Shown piece by piece: positions 16,994 through 26,800 of a stretch of 55,856 nucleotides of DNA; the first letter of the stretch is position 1; every line of letters starts with the position of its first letter. Origin of the DNA: Leptospira perdikensis (GTDB taxonomy: Bacteria > Spirochaetota > Leptospiria > Leptospirales > Leptospiraceae). The notes beneath the pieces were generated by a model. The model had not been told where the DNA came from. It was given only the letters and a program-made list of their open reading frames with translations, and searched no databases. Location: assembly GCF_004769575.1 (NCBI RefSeq), contig NZ_RQGA01000021.1, positions 1 to 55,856 of the forward strand. Reading direction: 5' to 3'. A program made the position numbers and the translations under genes.

Positions 16994-17480
16994 CTTTGAT
17001 TCCGTTCACCATTGTATCCCTGGATATAAAATAATAGGCTACCTTTCTTAATATCATTCCTTATCATATACCTTCACTTTGATGTTCTATCTCTACAAAC
17101 CGCAAATTTGCTCTTTTCTTTTCTACAGTGAATACTTCCCATTTTTCATCTTCTCGGAATAACGCAGATGTAGGTAATAAGATTGCGTTTGGTTTTACAA
17201 ATAAAATAATTTATAATTTAATTCATAACCATCAGCGATATCTGATGGAAGATTAAATTGAATTGTGAGGGGTGCCCGTTATTCTTCCACACCTAAAGAA
17301 GAAATTTTTGTTATGACGGAAGGTTGAATGATCGAAAGGGGACCTTCTAAAATTTTTTCGCCCTTAGTTAAAAGTCCTGCACTTTCACAGTAAGTTCACC
17401 TTCATTGAATTTTAGATTTACAGAATGCAGAGAGATTAGTGGCACTTTACCAACTTGATAAGTTTTCCCAAAAATATTTG
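16980..17480 (-). pseudogene. Decayed RND efflux adaptor (HlyD/membrane-fusion) gene
   Basis: Minus-strand translation gives recognisable pieces of a membrane-fusion protein C-terminal half in different frames. These are a GKTYQVGKV-like piece, then PSVITKISSLGVEE-stop-RAPLTI followed by DIADGYELNYKL, then, after a frame change, LLPTSALFREDEKWEVFTVE, and near the end NGIKVMPE. The stop after GVEE looks like CAA to TAA, because the family reads EEQR there. At least one stop and one frameshift separate the pieces. The N-terminal half and the partner pump gene are missing. The end overlaps the histidine kinase gene by 14 bp. Confidence 0.7.
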
Positions 17481-17627
17481 TTTTAAGGAGAGTATTTGAT
17501 TTCGTTATTTTGTAATTACCGACGGAACAAAAAGAACATTTAATTTTAAAAATTTATTCCTTCGATTATATTCTGTGAACTGAAAATTCTGTAACTTTCT
17601 TTTGGAATGGATTGATCTTTCTCAACC

Positions 17628-17849
17628 TTATGGAAGAACGGAAACAATTTTCGATTTGGATGTAAGTCCTGATAGGATTTCTATATTGTTTTTCGGTACT
17701 TGGAAATGTTTGGAAAGTAATGTGATTAATTCATCGTTTGCCTTTCCATCTACCGGTGGAGATTTTATGTGCGCAATGCACTCAGTTTCTGATAAAAATT
17801 CTAAACCAGGTCGTTTGTTGTTAGGTTTTACTTTTATAATCAATTTCAT
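17628..17849 (-). CDS. DUF167 / YggU-family protein
   Basis: This 73-residue protein matches the compact YggU (DUF167) family. It begins MKLIIKVKPNNKRPG and has the hallmark APPVDGKAN-like stretch KSPPVDGKANDELITLLSKHF, then VPKNNIEILSGLTSKSKIV. The family folds as a small alpha/beta domain with no established function. It lies between the efflux-adaptor remnant and the amt-cyclase gene. No clear ribosome site is visible, so expression is uncertain, but the frame is intact. An opposite-strand frame here is its shadow. Confidence 0.8.
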   Translation of the reverse strand: MKLIIKVKPNNKRPGLEFLSETECIAHIKSPPVDGKANDELITLLSKHFQVPKNNIEILSGLTSKSKIVSVLP

Positions 17850-18019
17850 AAAATTGTAATCTCATAGTTTCCTGGAAAAAAAATACCGACTCAATCAGAA
17901 AATAAAGTATGTTTTTTTAGAAAACATTTAATATCATACTTGCTATCGATACAAATGATTGTCATTTTCTGGGCGCCTCGAATCTGTTTGGTGATCTAAC
18001 TTTTTTCTAGGCACGATCC

Positions 18020-18062
18020 CGCTCTACGCTTCAATCTTCCCCTTCGGGAAAGGATTTCCGCT
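18020..18062 (-). repeat. Dispersed palindromic intergenic repeat, copy B
   Basis: Read on the minus strand this is AGCGGAAATCCTTTC, then a short loop, then GAAGATTGAAGCGTAGAGCG. It matches copies A and C in the stem sequences. It lies in the gap 17850-18279, in which I otherwise see no gene. Confidence 0.6.
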
Positions 18063-18279
18063 ACGATCGGTGGCGCATGAAGAATAGTAAATAGGCAAAT
18101 TGTCCATAATCTAAACATTTTTTCAATAAGAAATGAATTGAGAATTCTTTAAAATGATTGTTAGGTGAAAATGCCGAGAATTCGACTTGCTGGTCTTTAG
18201 GTAAATTGGAATGATCTCTTAGAAACAACTGCATTTTGATAATTTTATCTTAATGGTGTGGGACTTTTTGAGGGTAGGG

Positions 18280-20370
18280 ATGTCAGTTCAAAAAAATCTT
18301 TTAGATATTTTATGGGTTCTTGTTTGTTCGGGACTTGTGCTCATGATGCAAGGTGGTTTTTTAGTGTTAGAGTCTGGTTTGACTCGTGCTAAAAATTCAA
18401 TCAATGTTGCAATTAAAAACATTGCTGATTTTGGAGTGGCAACACTTTTATTTTATCTCTTTGGGTTTGGGATCATGTTTGGTTCGTCTTTTTATGGTTT
18501 GTTTGGTAAGGATTTATTTTTACCTACCTTTCCTAAAAACAACGCATGGCCTCCAACTTTCTTTTTGTTTCAATTAATGTTTTGTGGAACTTCTTCCACC
18601 ATTGTTTCTGGTGCTGTTGCGGAACGACTAAAGTTTCCTTCCTATCTTTTGGCAACCGCCCTTATTTCTGGAATCATCTATCCTATTGTTGGTCATTGGG
18701 TTTGGGGCGGAACATTCAGTGAATCTTCCCGTGGTTGGTTGGAACAATTAGGGTTTCATGACTTTGCAGGATCGACTCAAGTTCATAGTGTTGGTGGTTG
18801 GGTTTCTTTGGCACTTCTTTTAGTGGTAGGTCCGAGGCTCGGTAGATTCAAAGCCGGGGAACCTTCTAAATCGGTTACAGGTAGTAATCTCCCTCTGGCC
18901 ATGTTAGGTGGCATTATCCTTTGGTTTGGTTGGATGGGTTTTAACGGTGGAAGTACTTTAGCATTCAACGGGACGGTACCGTTGGTTATTTTAAATACAA
19001 TCATTGCTTCTGGTTTTTCTATGTTAGTTGCATTATTTTTAACTTGGTTTGTCAAAGGATATCCAGAAGCAATATCTCCATTAAACGGGTCTTTGGCGGG
19101 GCTTGTGGCCATTACTGCAAGTGCGGATTGTGTAGAGCCGTCTCAAGCTGCTATGATTGGTATGGTGGCTGGAGGGCTTACCATCCCGGCAGAAAAATTA
19201 CTCGAAAGATTAAAAATCGACGATGCTGTCGGTGCAGTACCCGTTCATTTGGTAGGTGGTCTTTGGGGGACAATCGCGGTTGGTATTTTTGGAGATATTG
19301 AAAGATTGGGTGCAGTAAACGGTAGGGGGAACTTTATTCTCATTCAAATTTTAGGCGCTGCTGTTGTTGGTCTTTTTGCTTTTGGTGTGTCCTATATTCT
19401 TTTTAAAGGAATCAACCGTTTCTATCGTTTACGGGTCGATGAAATGGAAGAAAGAATGGGTTTGAATATATCGGAACATAAAGCCACTACTGAACTTATT
19501 GATTTGTTTTTATCAATGGATTATCAACATAAAACGGGAGATCTAACTCTCGATGTGCCAGTGGAACCTTTTACAGAAGTGGGGCAAATTGCAGAGCGAT
19601 ACAATTTAGTCTTAAGTAAAATTAGATCTACATTAAAAGAAAACGAAGATTCTCGAGTGGAAATTGCAAACGCGTATGAAAAAGTAAGAAATGAACAAGA
19701 AAGAGCCGAAAAACTATTGTTAAATGTTCTTCCTAAAGCTATTGCAGAAGAATTGAAAGAAAAACAAGGACTAATTGCAAATAGTTATCCAGAAGTATCA
19801 GTCATATTTGCTGATATTGTTGGGTTCACTCAAATTTCATCGGGCATGAAACCGGAAGCTGTGGTGCGTATCTTAAATGAAATTTTTTCATACTTTGATG
19901 TCCTCGCGGAGAAATATAGGTTAGAAAAAATCAAAACCATTGGAGATGCTTATATGGCAGTAGCAGGGCTGCCAGCTCCCGATCAATATCATTCTTTACT
20001 TGCCGCACATATGGCATGGGACATGAAAGCTTTGCTCTCTAGGTTACGACTTGGGAAAAGTGGAAATAAACTCAGTATGCGTATTGGAATCAATACAGGC
20101 CCTGTGGTGGCTGGTGTGATCGGAACAAAAAAATTCATTTATGATATTTGGGGAGATGCAGTGAACCTTGCTTCTCGAATGGAATCTCATGGGCTGCCGA
20201 ATGAAATTCAAATTACAGAATCCACTGCTCAATTGATTCAGTCTGATTTTGAATTAGAAACAAGGGGTGAGATTGAAATCAAAGGGAAAGGAAAAATCAA
20301 AACCTTTCTCATTAAACAAAGATTACGCGAACCAGAAGATAGTTTGCCTTACTTCCAATTTGCTACTTAG
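18280..20370 (+). CDS. Ammonium transporter-adenylate cyclase fusion
   Basis: This fusion of about 696 residues has two parts. Residues ~10-390 are an Amt/MEP/Rh ammonium channel with about 11 helices (QGGFLVLESGLTRAKNSIN, then FAGSTQVHSVGG, and the second conserved His region AVPVHLVGGLWGTIAVG). A HAMP-like linker and short coiled coil follow. The C-terminus is a class III cyclase. It has metal-binding FADIVGF and IGDAY, Lys in EKIKTIGDAY, Asp in YDIWGDAVN, and the transition-state Asn/Arg in VNLASRM, the residue set of an adenylate cyclase. I chose the ATG at 18280 because GAGG lies upstream. It could couple ammonium transport or sensing to cAMP. Confidence 0.92.
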   Translation: MSVQKNLLDILWVLVCSGLVLMMQGGFLVLESGLTRAKNSINVAIKNIADFGVATLLFYLFGFGIMFGSSFYGLFGKDLFLPTFPKNNAWPPTFFLFQLMFCGTSSTIVSGAVAERLKFPSYLLATALISGIIYPIVGHWVWGGTFSESSRGWLEQLGFHDFAGSTQVHSVGGWVSLALLLVVGPRLGRFKAGEPSKSVTGSNLPLAMLGGIILWFGWMGFNGGSTLAFNGTVPLVILNTIIASGFSMLVALFLTWFVKGYPEAISPLNGSLAGLVAITASADCVEPSQAAMIGMVAGGLTIPAEKLLERLKIDDAVGAVPVHLVGGLWGTIAVGIFGDIERLGAVNGRGNFILIQILGAAVVGLFAFGVSYILFKGINRFYRLRVDEMEERMGLNISEHKATTELIDLFLSMDYQHKTGDLTLDVPVEPFTEVGQIAERYNLVLSKIRSTLKENEDSRVEIANAYEKVRNEQERAEKLLLNVLPKAIAEELKEKQGLIANSYPEVSVIFADIVGFTQISSGMKPEAVVRILNEIFSYFDVLAEKYRLEKIKTIGDAYMAVAGLPAPDQYHSLLAAHMAWDMKALLSRLRLGKSGNKLSMRIGINTGPVVAGVIGTKKFIYDIWGDAVNLASRMESHGLPNEIQITESTAQLIQSDFELETRGEIEIKGKGKIKTFLIKQRLREPEDSLPYFQFAT

Positions 20371-20380
20371 GTAGATAGTA

Positions 20381-20407
20381 AACAAGCCGGCAACAACCGG
20401 CTTGTTT
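20381..20407 (+). terminator. Hairpin after the amt-cyclase gene
   Basis: AACAAGCCGG (20381-20390) and CCGGCTTGTT (20397-20406) form a perfect 10-bp stem with a 6-nt loop, 10 bp after the cyclase stop codon. The downstream T run is short, so Rho-independent termination is likely but not certain. Confidence 0.75.
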
Positions 20408-20449
20408 AGATTCACAACTTGGAGTTTCAATAAATAAAGAAGCAGTAAA

Positions 20450-20475
20450 TAGCCATATATGACATATTATGGCTA
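20450..20475. promoter_or_regulatory. Probable HipB operator
   Basis: TAGCCATA (20450-20457) and TATGGCTA (20468-20475) form a palindrome with a 10-bp centre that itself reads nearly ATATG-A-CATAT. It lies about 110 bp upstream of the HTH gene of the hipBA pair, where such systems are autoregulated. Confidence 0.6.
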
Positions 20476-20586
20476 AGATGTGAGTTAGTTTTCATATATG
20501 CTGAATTAATATTTTATTTTTTATCCTGCATAATTGATAAATTAAGGCTTGAAAAGCAGATAATCTATCATATAATACTAATTAAA

Positions 20587-20946
20587 ATGACCTGGGATGG
20601 GAAAAATTTATACGAAATTCAAGAAAGTATAGGAACCTCTTTAAAAGGAAGGCGTGTCCAAATGAACCTTTCACAAGAAGAGCTGTCGGAAAGGAGTGGG
20701 GTCTCTCCTTCCTCCATCGCTCGCTTAGAAACAGGAAAAGGAAATATTTCCTTACTCAATTTACTTTCCCTTCTGAAAGAACTAGATTTATTAAACGAAT
20801 TACAACTTATCTTTAGAGATCCGAGTCTTTCTCTCGCTCTTCTTGCAAAATCAAAGACCAAAAAACCTAGGCAAAGAGTGAGGAAACAGAAAGTAGAACC
20901 ACCTAACAAAAATAAAACTTGGGTTTGGGGAAACCAAAATGAGTGA
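20587..20946 (+). CDS. hipB: HipB-like XRE-family antitoxin/regulator
   Basis: This 119-residue protein has a Cro/C1-type HTH (residues ~15-70: LKGRRVQMNLSQEELSERSGVSPSSIARLETGKGNISLLNLLSLLKELDLL), the typical HipB layout. The C-terminal tail is basic and Lys-rich (KSKTKKPRQRVRKQK). It should bind the operator upstream and neutralise the HipA-like kinase. Its 3' end overlaps the hipA start by 8 bp, which implies coupled translation. Confidence 0.88.
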   Translation: MTWDGKNLYEIQESIGTSLKGRRVQMNLSQEELSERSGVSPSSIARLETGKGNISLLNLLSLLKELDLLNELQLIFRDPSLSLALLAKSKTKKPRQRVRKQKVEPPNKNKTWVWGNQNE

Positions 20947-22264
20947 CCCTATCACCTTAGCCAAGGTTTATCTTTGGGGTAGTCTCGTGGGTTATGTTTC
21001 TTGGAATGAAGAAGGCGGATTTGCATCTTTTGAATACGATAATGAGTTCCTTAACGCGCCAGTAGAACCAGCACCACTTTTGATGCCAAAAAGTCGCACG
21101 CTTTATTCTTTTCGTAATCTCAATAATGAAACATTTAAAGGACTTCCCGGAATGCTTGCAGATTCCCTTCCTGATAAATTTGGGAATGCTTTAATTGATG
21201 TTTGGCTTTCTACAATCGGAAGGAATAACAAATCATTTAATCCAGTAGAAAGATTGTGTTATATTGGTGAACGTGGAATGGGAGCTTTGGAATTTAAACC
21301 AGCAACTTATAAATTAAAAACCAAAAATGTTCCAATCGAAATTGCAGAGATGGTTCAGTTGGCATCAGAAATTTTAACTCATAGAAAAAAATTCTCATCA
21401 AAACTAGAAGTTAATAATCAAAAAAAACTGAATGAATCTCTCACAAGTCTGCTGACCATCGGTACATCTGCCGGTGGCGCAAGGGCAAAATGTATTATTG
21501 CTTATAATGAAAAAACTGGAGAGGTTCGATCCGGACAAGTAGAAACCACTGAAGATTTCTCCTATTGGATATTAAAATTAGATGGGATTCAAAACAATAA
21601 GGATAAAGAATTAAATGACCCAAAAGGTTTTGGCAACATTGAGTATGCTTACTATCGTATGGCATTAGATTGTGGAATCCGTATGATGGAGTCCAAACTA
21701 CTGGAAGAAAATGGTAGATACCATTTTATGACCAGACGTTTTGATCGAAATGCAGGTGGCAAAAAACTTCATATGCAATCACTTTGTGCCATAGCTCATT
21801 ATGATTTTAACATGGCTGGCGCTCATAGTTATGAACAAACCTTTGAAGTAATTCGCAAAGTGATCTCTGACAATACAAGATTAACATTAGAGCAACAATT
21901 CAGGAGATCTGTCTTTAATGTTATTTCTCGCAACCAAGATGATCATACAAAAAACATCGCCTTTCTCATGGATCAGAGTGGAAAATGGGGGCTCTCTCCA
22001 GCATTTGACATGACTTATAGTTATAATCCCAATGGGCAATGGACAAATCGCCATCAAATGAGTATCAATGGAAAACGAGAGCGATTCACAATGGAGGATA
22101 TAATTGAGCTTGGGAAAAAAGCCGATTTAAAAAATTTACAAATTAAATCAATTGTCGATGAAACAAAAGAGATAGTCTCCCAATGGACAAAATATGCAGC
22201 AGAGGCAAAAGTAATTCCTTCTTTACAAAAAGAGATTCAAAAGAATCTAAACTTATCGATATGA
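20939..22264 (+). CDS. hipA: HipA-like serine/threonine kinase toxin
   Basis: This 441-residue HipA-fold kinase has the Gly/Ser-rich P-loop GTSAGGARAK at 175-184 (it holds the usual autophosphorylation serine). The RRFDR motif is at 266-270, the catalytic loop RNQDDHTKN at 331-339 and the metal-binding SPAFDMTY at 353-360. In E. coli, HipA phosphorylates glutamyl-tRNA synthetase and halts translation. Targets of this member are unknown. All catalytic residues appear intact; the usual GN before the loop is RN. It forms a type II pair with the upstream HTH gene. Confidence 0.92.
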   Translation: MSDPITLAKVYLWGSLVGYVSWNEEGGFASFEYDNEFLNAPVEPAPLLMPKSRTLYSFRNLNNETFKGLPGMLADSLPDKFGNALIDVWLSTIGRNNKSFNPVERLCYIGERGMGALEFKPATYKLKTKNVPIEIAEMVQLASEILTHRKKFSSKLEVNNQKKLNESLTSLLTIGTSAGGARAKCIIAYNEKTGEVRSGQVETTEDFSYWILKLDGIQNNKDKELNDPKGFGNIEYAYYRMALDCGIRMMESKLLEENGRYHFMTRRFDRNAGGKKLHMQSLCAIAHYDFNMAGAHSYEQTFEVIRKVISDNTRLTLEQQFRRSVFNVISRNQDDHTKNIAFLMDQSGKWGLSPAFDMTYSYNPNGQWTNRHQMSINGKRERFTMEDIIELGKKADLKNLQIKSIVDETKEIVSQWTKYAAEAKVIPSLQKEIQKNLNLSI

Positions 22265-22561
22265 CCTATGCTTCCGATAATATAGATTATGTCACATAAC
22301 TAATGTTATCTGGTTAAGTGTAATCATACATCTTTTGCAGTTTTGTTTCAATACATAATTTACAAAAATATCAATACCCCCTCTAGTTCAGACGTGGATG
22401 AGAATTCTAGTTTAGTTTTTAAATATAAAAACCTTTTGGTATGCCTACAGATTATCCAATAACGGAGTTCATACAATTGGATGGTGTTATCCGGTAAGAT
22501 TTTTTTATCATGGAACCGATTCTTTGGCCAAGAAACTCATAGGATGGATGAATGATCCTCT

Positions 22562-22592
22562 CAAACTATCAAACTATCAAACTATCAAACTA
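22562..22592 (+). repeat. Short tandem repeat, 8-bp unit
   Basis: The unit CAAACTAT is repeated nearly four times in direct tandem. It lies in the 548-bp gap 22265-22812. I see no gene in that gap, only a 50-codon open stretch without a recognisable product. The repeat may be slippage-prone. Confidence 0.7.
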
Positions 22593-22812
22593 AGACTATA
22601 ACAACCATCATCATTTTATTTCCCGGATAATTTAACTTTAATTTTAAAATTTGTCTTAGAGAATTCTATGATACATTATACTTTTCTAATGCACAGTTTC
22701 CATGATATGAATTTTGAGACGAAATATCAAACTATGTAGCGATATTCATGGTATCTATATTCAAAAGACCTAAAATAAAAAATAATTTGCCTAATCAACC
22801 ATAGTTTACAAT

Positions 22813-23808
22813 TTGCATCCTAAGTTTTTAAAAATTAATATGCAAGAGATTCAAACCAACACCACTACTGATGTAAAAAAGGATTCTATTATTACTGGAT
22901 TCGAACGAATTCTGTTTGAGCGAGATAGTCATGGGAATATTTGGATAGGTGCTTGGAACAAAAGCCCTATTCTTTATAAAAATGATGGGAACCAAATCAC
23001 ACGTTATGAGTTCCCTGTGGGGTTTTATCTTTCCAGTGATAATCCTTTCGATTCAAATCAAGATTCTGTGTATTTCGGATCATCAAAATCAGTTATCTGC
23101 TACAAGGATGATAGCTTTTACACACTACCTTCACCAGAAATAACCAATTCATCTCCTTATCAAATTCTAAATATTGGACTTTATGTATATGTTATCTTTG
23201 CCAATACAAGTGCAAGAAAACATATACACCGGTGGAATGGAACCCAATGGGAAACATTAAACTGTAATTTAGAATTTGAAAACCTAAGAAATCTAAAACA
23301 AATCAGTAATAATCGAATTTTAGTAAGTGAAAACAATACAGAAATTGCTTATATTCTTGATTTGGATGGTAAGTTTATATCGGAATTTGCAACGAGTAGT
23401 GCACCGATGAATGTGAAAGTAAATTCAAACAAGATTTTTTTATATTCCGATTCAAAACTAGAGGTGCGAAGTAAGGATGGTGAATTGATTCATGTATTAG
23501 ATTTATATGATGAAATAATGAAATCCTATTTTGGATCCTACTTAGAATTTATTGATATCGCCGTTGAGGATGAGTCAAACCTAATCTTTCTGTTAAAAGA
23601 AAGAAATAAAAAACCTGCAAAAAAACACTTTTTAAACTTCAATTTAGATACATTAACTTTAACTCCTCATTCTCTCTATGGCCAACTAAACGATGACCAA
23701 AATCTTCTCCGATTTGAAAAAGACAACTTGGGAACTTATTGGTTTAAGGTTTTTGGAAACCATTATTCTGAATCGTTTTTTACTTTAAACACGGATTTAT
23801 CGCAATGA
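22813..23808 (+). CDS. Propeller-like protein of unknown function
   Basis: This protein of about 331 residues has no signal peptide or lipobox. It carries motifs typical of beta-propeller blades: DSHGNIWIGAWNKSPILYKNDG (compare two-component-regulator propellers), DSVYFGSSKSVICYKDD, IHRWNGTQWETL and KDNLGTYWFKV. The start is uncertain: TTG at 22813 or ATG at 22840, neither with a ribosome site. The frame could be the 3' part of a longer ancestral gene. Its stop overlaps the start of the next gene (ATGA), so the two are coupled. I infer a protein-interaction role and assign no enzymatic function. Confidence 0.7.
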   Translation: MHPKFLKINMQEIQTNTTTDVKKDSIITGFERILFERDSHGNIWIGAWNKSPILYKNDGNQITRYEFPVGFYLSSDNPFDSNQDSVYFGSSKSVICYKDDSFYTLPSPEITNSSPYQILNIGLYVYVIFANTSARKHIHRWNGTQWETLNCNLEFENLRNLKQISNNRILVSENNTEIAYILDLDGKFISEFATSSAPMNVKVNSNKIFLYSDSKLEVRSKDGELIHVLDLYDEIMKSYFGSYLEFIDIAVEDESNLIFLLKERNKKPAKKHFLNFNLDTLTLTPHSLYGQLNDDQNLLRFEKDNLGTYWFKVFGNHYSESFFTLNTDLSQ

Positions 23809-26800
23809 AACAAAATACAAAACTGAACTTAAAAATAGAAGACCTTTATTTTGGAAATTTAAAAGAAATCATTATCGATCGGATGTTAGTATTTCAATCT
23901 TTAAAGGATACTTTTCAAAAGAAGGCAGACAAAAATAAAAATAAACTAAACCAAAGTTTTCTAAAAGAATTCGAATCTATGTATGGATTTAGCCCTGGAA
24001 AAGAAATTTTAGAGTGGGAGAATCTCAAAAAAGCATATCAAACGATTATGTATGAAGTGGCTGATGTTTGGAATATGATCGACCATCATTCTGCCGAAGA
24101 AGAGGAAATCGAGGAAGATGAAGATGGTGGTTTTGAATATGCTATTTCTTCTACAGAAAAACTCGTAAAAAGTAAAGATCCTGAAGAAAGACTCTCATGG
24201 TTAGTCGGAACATATAGTGGATTAATGTTTTTATTCAATGGTTCGTATGCTTTTGCCTCTGATGGCGGTGGTGACACATGTTGGATCAATCTATTACCCA
24301 ATGAAAATGAGTCTGTGGAGGTCAATCATTACAATCATGAAATTGGAGAATTAGAAAACTTACCTTATTTTTCTATATCACATTTCGTTGCAGATAATTG
24401 GAATAACGATGCCAATGAAAGTTATGATGATGACGAGGAAGAAGAATTCGAAGAAGAAAATTCAGATAAAAAGGAAAAGGAACCCATTCTTACCTCTCAG
24501 ATCAAAGAAACTACCATTAAAGCTTTTGAAAAGGAAGCGACAAAGTTTTATGAAAACAAACCAATCTATAACAATTCTTTGGATATGTTCGAAAGGTCAG
24601 CTTGGTTGCTAGGACATAGTTTTGGTGACCCGGCTTATGCTTTTACAGAAAAATTAGCTGCAGCTCCATCTTATGCTCTTTGGGAAGAGGAAAAGATAGA
24701 AATCAAAAAATATCCCAACCTAGCAGCGTATTGGATCTTGCACCACTTTTATTTAAAAAATGACGATGCTTGCAAAGAAACAATCAAACTAGCCGGTAAA
24801 TCCAAAGGAAAGGTTATTGCAACACTCAGCAAACAAGTAATTGGTTATCTGGAAGGGAACTCAAAAACTCTATTCAATATTTCATCAGAAAAAGTAGAAA
24901 AAATTAGAACCCAAACATTTAATAATGCCGATCCAAAACAAATTGAACCGAGAAACGTTCAGTTATACAATGATAGTTTAGGTTTAACGAACCTCAAAAC
25001 GATTTCAAAAAAAGAATTAGAATCTCGGTTGAAAACAGATTCTGACCTTTTTCAATTGATTGAGGAATATCCAGATGATGTGACAACACACGATACCATT
25101 CTAAAAGAGATAGCCAAACGAGATCCGAACCTAAAACGACTCATTGAAGATTATTTTAGGGAACGAACAGATAGTGCTTATAATACTTGGCCATATAATC
25201 CAGATAAATTAGACAAACGCCTTTCTGTCGTTATCAATGCAGCCTTCCGACAAGGATTGAAGTATGATGCAGACAATAAAAAAGCTTTTTCTGGAATTAC
25301 TAAAACTGTCGGTATGTTGGATGATGACAAGGCAATGGTTTCCTTAAGAGAGGCTGTCCACAAACTCAAACAAGATGACCCAAGGATGGAGTACGTAGTA
25401 GAAGCTTTGATTAAAAGTGATCATAATGAATCTAGATCCATCTTAGCAGATGCAGCTTGGCGGACTTTCGAAACTTTAGACAACGTAAAAGAAATCAATC
25501 AAAAGGTTCAAAAAGAAGGCCCTACCTTAAACAATATGTTTACTGTGTACACTCATTTGAACGAAGCTTTACAGGAAAGAATTTTAACTTTAGATGAAGT
25601 CTCCGTAAAATTAATCCAAAAACTTTTTAGTTACTCTGATCACTTTAAATATTTTGGGATTAGCGTAGGAAATGCATTTGCAGTCTGTGCTCATTTGGGA
25701 CTCAGCGAACATACAGAGATTATTGCAAATTATCTAAGAAGAAGTTTTCAAATCAAAGGGAGAGATAAAGGCTCTTATTTAGAGTTACGTTTGATTGTTA
25801 ATATCTCTGAAGCAGCTCTTGCCTGGGCGAAAATGGAACCAGAAAAAGCGAAAGAGGAACTCATCAAATTTTTCAAAGAAGTTGATGATTCAAATGATCC
25901 AGGGATCGCAATTGACTTAAAAGCATGTTACGTCGCAGGTTTGTTATTCTTAGAACCGGATAACGAAGAGTATACGAGTTTTGCCGAACGAATTTTAGGG
26001 AACAAGGGAGATCAAGTTCGAGTTTACGGGATCATTCGTTGTATCAGAAAACAAAATTTAAAAAAATTCAAAGATTATCTTTGGTATCATATTTACGCAG
26101 ATCCAGACCCTATGGTTGATTATTCCTGGAGTTATGTTGAAGTAGAGGCAAGAAGAGCTTGGGAAACTTTAACTGGAGAAGATGCACCAGACTTTGATAA
26201 TTCTGATCAATATGCGTCCTCTCTTTCTAAAAACAAATCGTTATTACCTGAGGCAATTCTCCATCCTGAAAAATATAGTATCCAACATGTGTTCGAAAAA
26301 ATTCGAGAAACTAAATACAAACATGAAGATGTGGTACGTTATGGTGGGCCTTGGCTTGTCGATTCCTTACGTTATTCTTTAGACGAATACAAGTATTCAG
26401 GATCCTATGACCGTTGGGAAGCTATCAAGGCCTTATTCTTTCAGGGACGGAATGTTTATCCATACTTTTTGGAAATTTTCAAATTACCTTATGCAGCACC
26501 TTCCTGGAAAACCTATCTATTACAATTTATGAGAGTGATGGAACCTGAATCTCTCAAATGGAAGAAAGTTCTTACAATGGATGTAAATGAAATTACAACA
26601 TTACTTGAAAATCCAGACCCCGAATGGTACGTATGGACTGATTTACTTGCTGCGAGGCTTTTTTTGTTAAATGGTGAGTCTTCTTTTGAGAACATTTCAA
26701 AAGTAATAGAGAAACGTTTGGATATGACCAACCATCTGTCTTATGATTCCAGTATCTATGAAGAAAGTTTAGGTCTTCGATTGCCACTTCTTTGGAGGTG

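Noticed and set aside
17602..17859. Plus-strand 85-codon frame opposite the DUF167 gene
   Set aside because: It mirrors the DUF167 gene, whose minus-strand product has clear family motifs. The plus-strand product has none.
22562..22592. Tandem repeat considered as part of a CRISPR array
   Set aside because: The unit is 8 bp with no spacers and no cas genes nearby. It is a simple tandem repeat.
22412..22600. Open stretch of about 50 codons (with HGTDSLAKKLIGWMNDP) in the gap after hipA
   Set aside because: It begins after a stop without a start codon, runs into the tandem repeat and resembles nothing I recognise. It is too weak to call a gene or a pseudogene.
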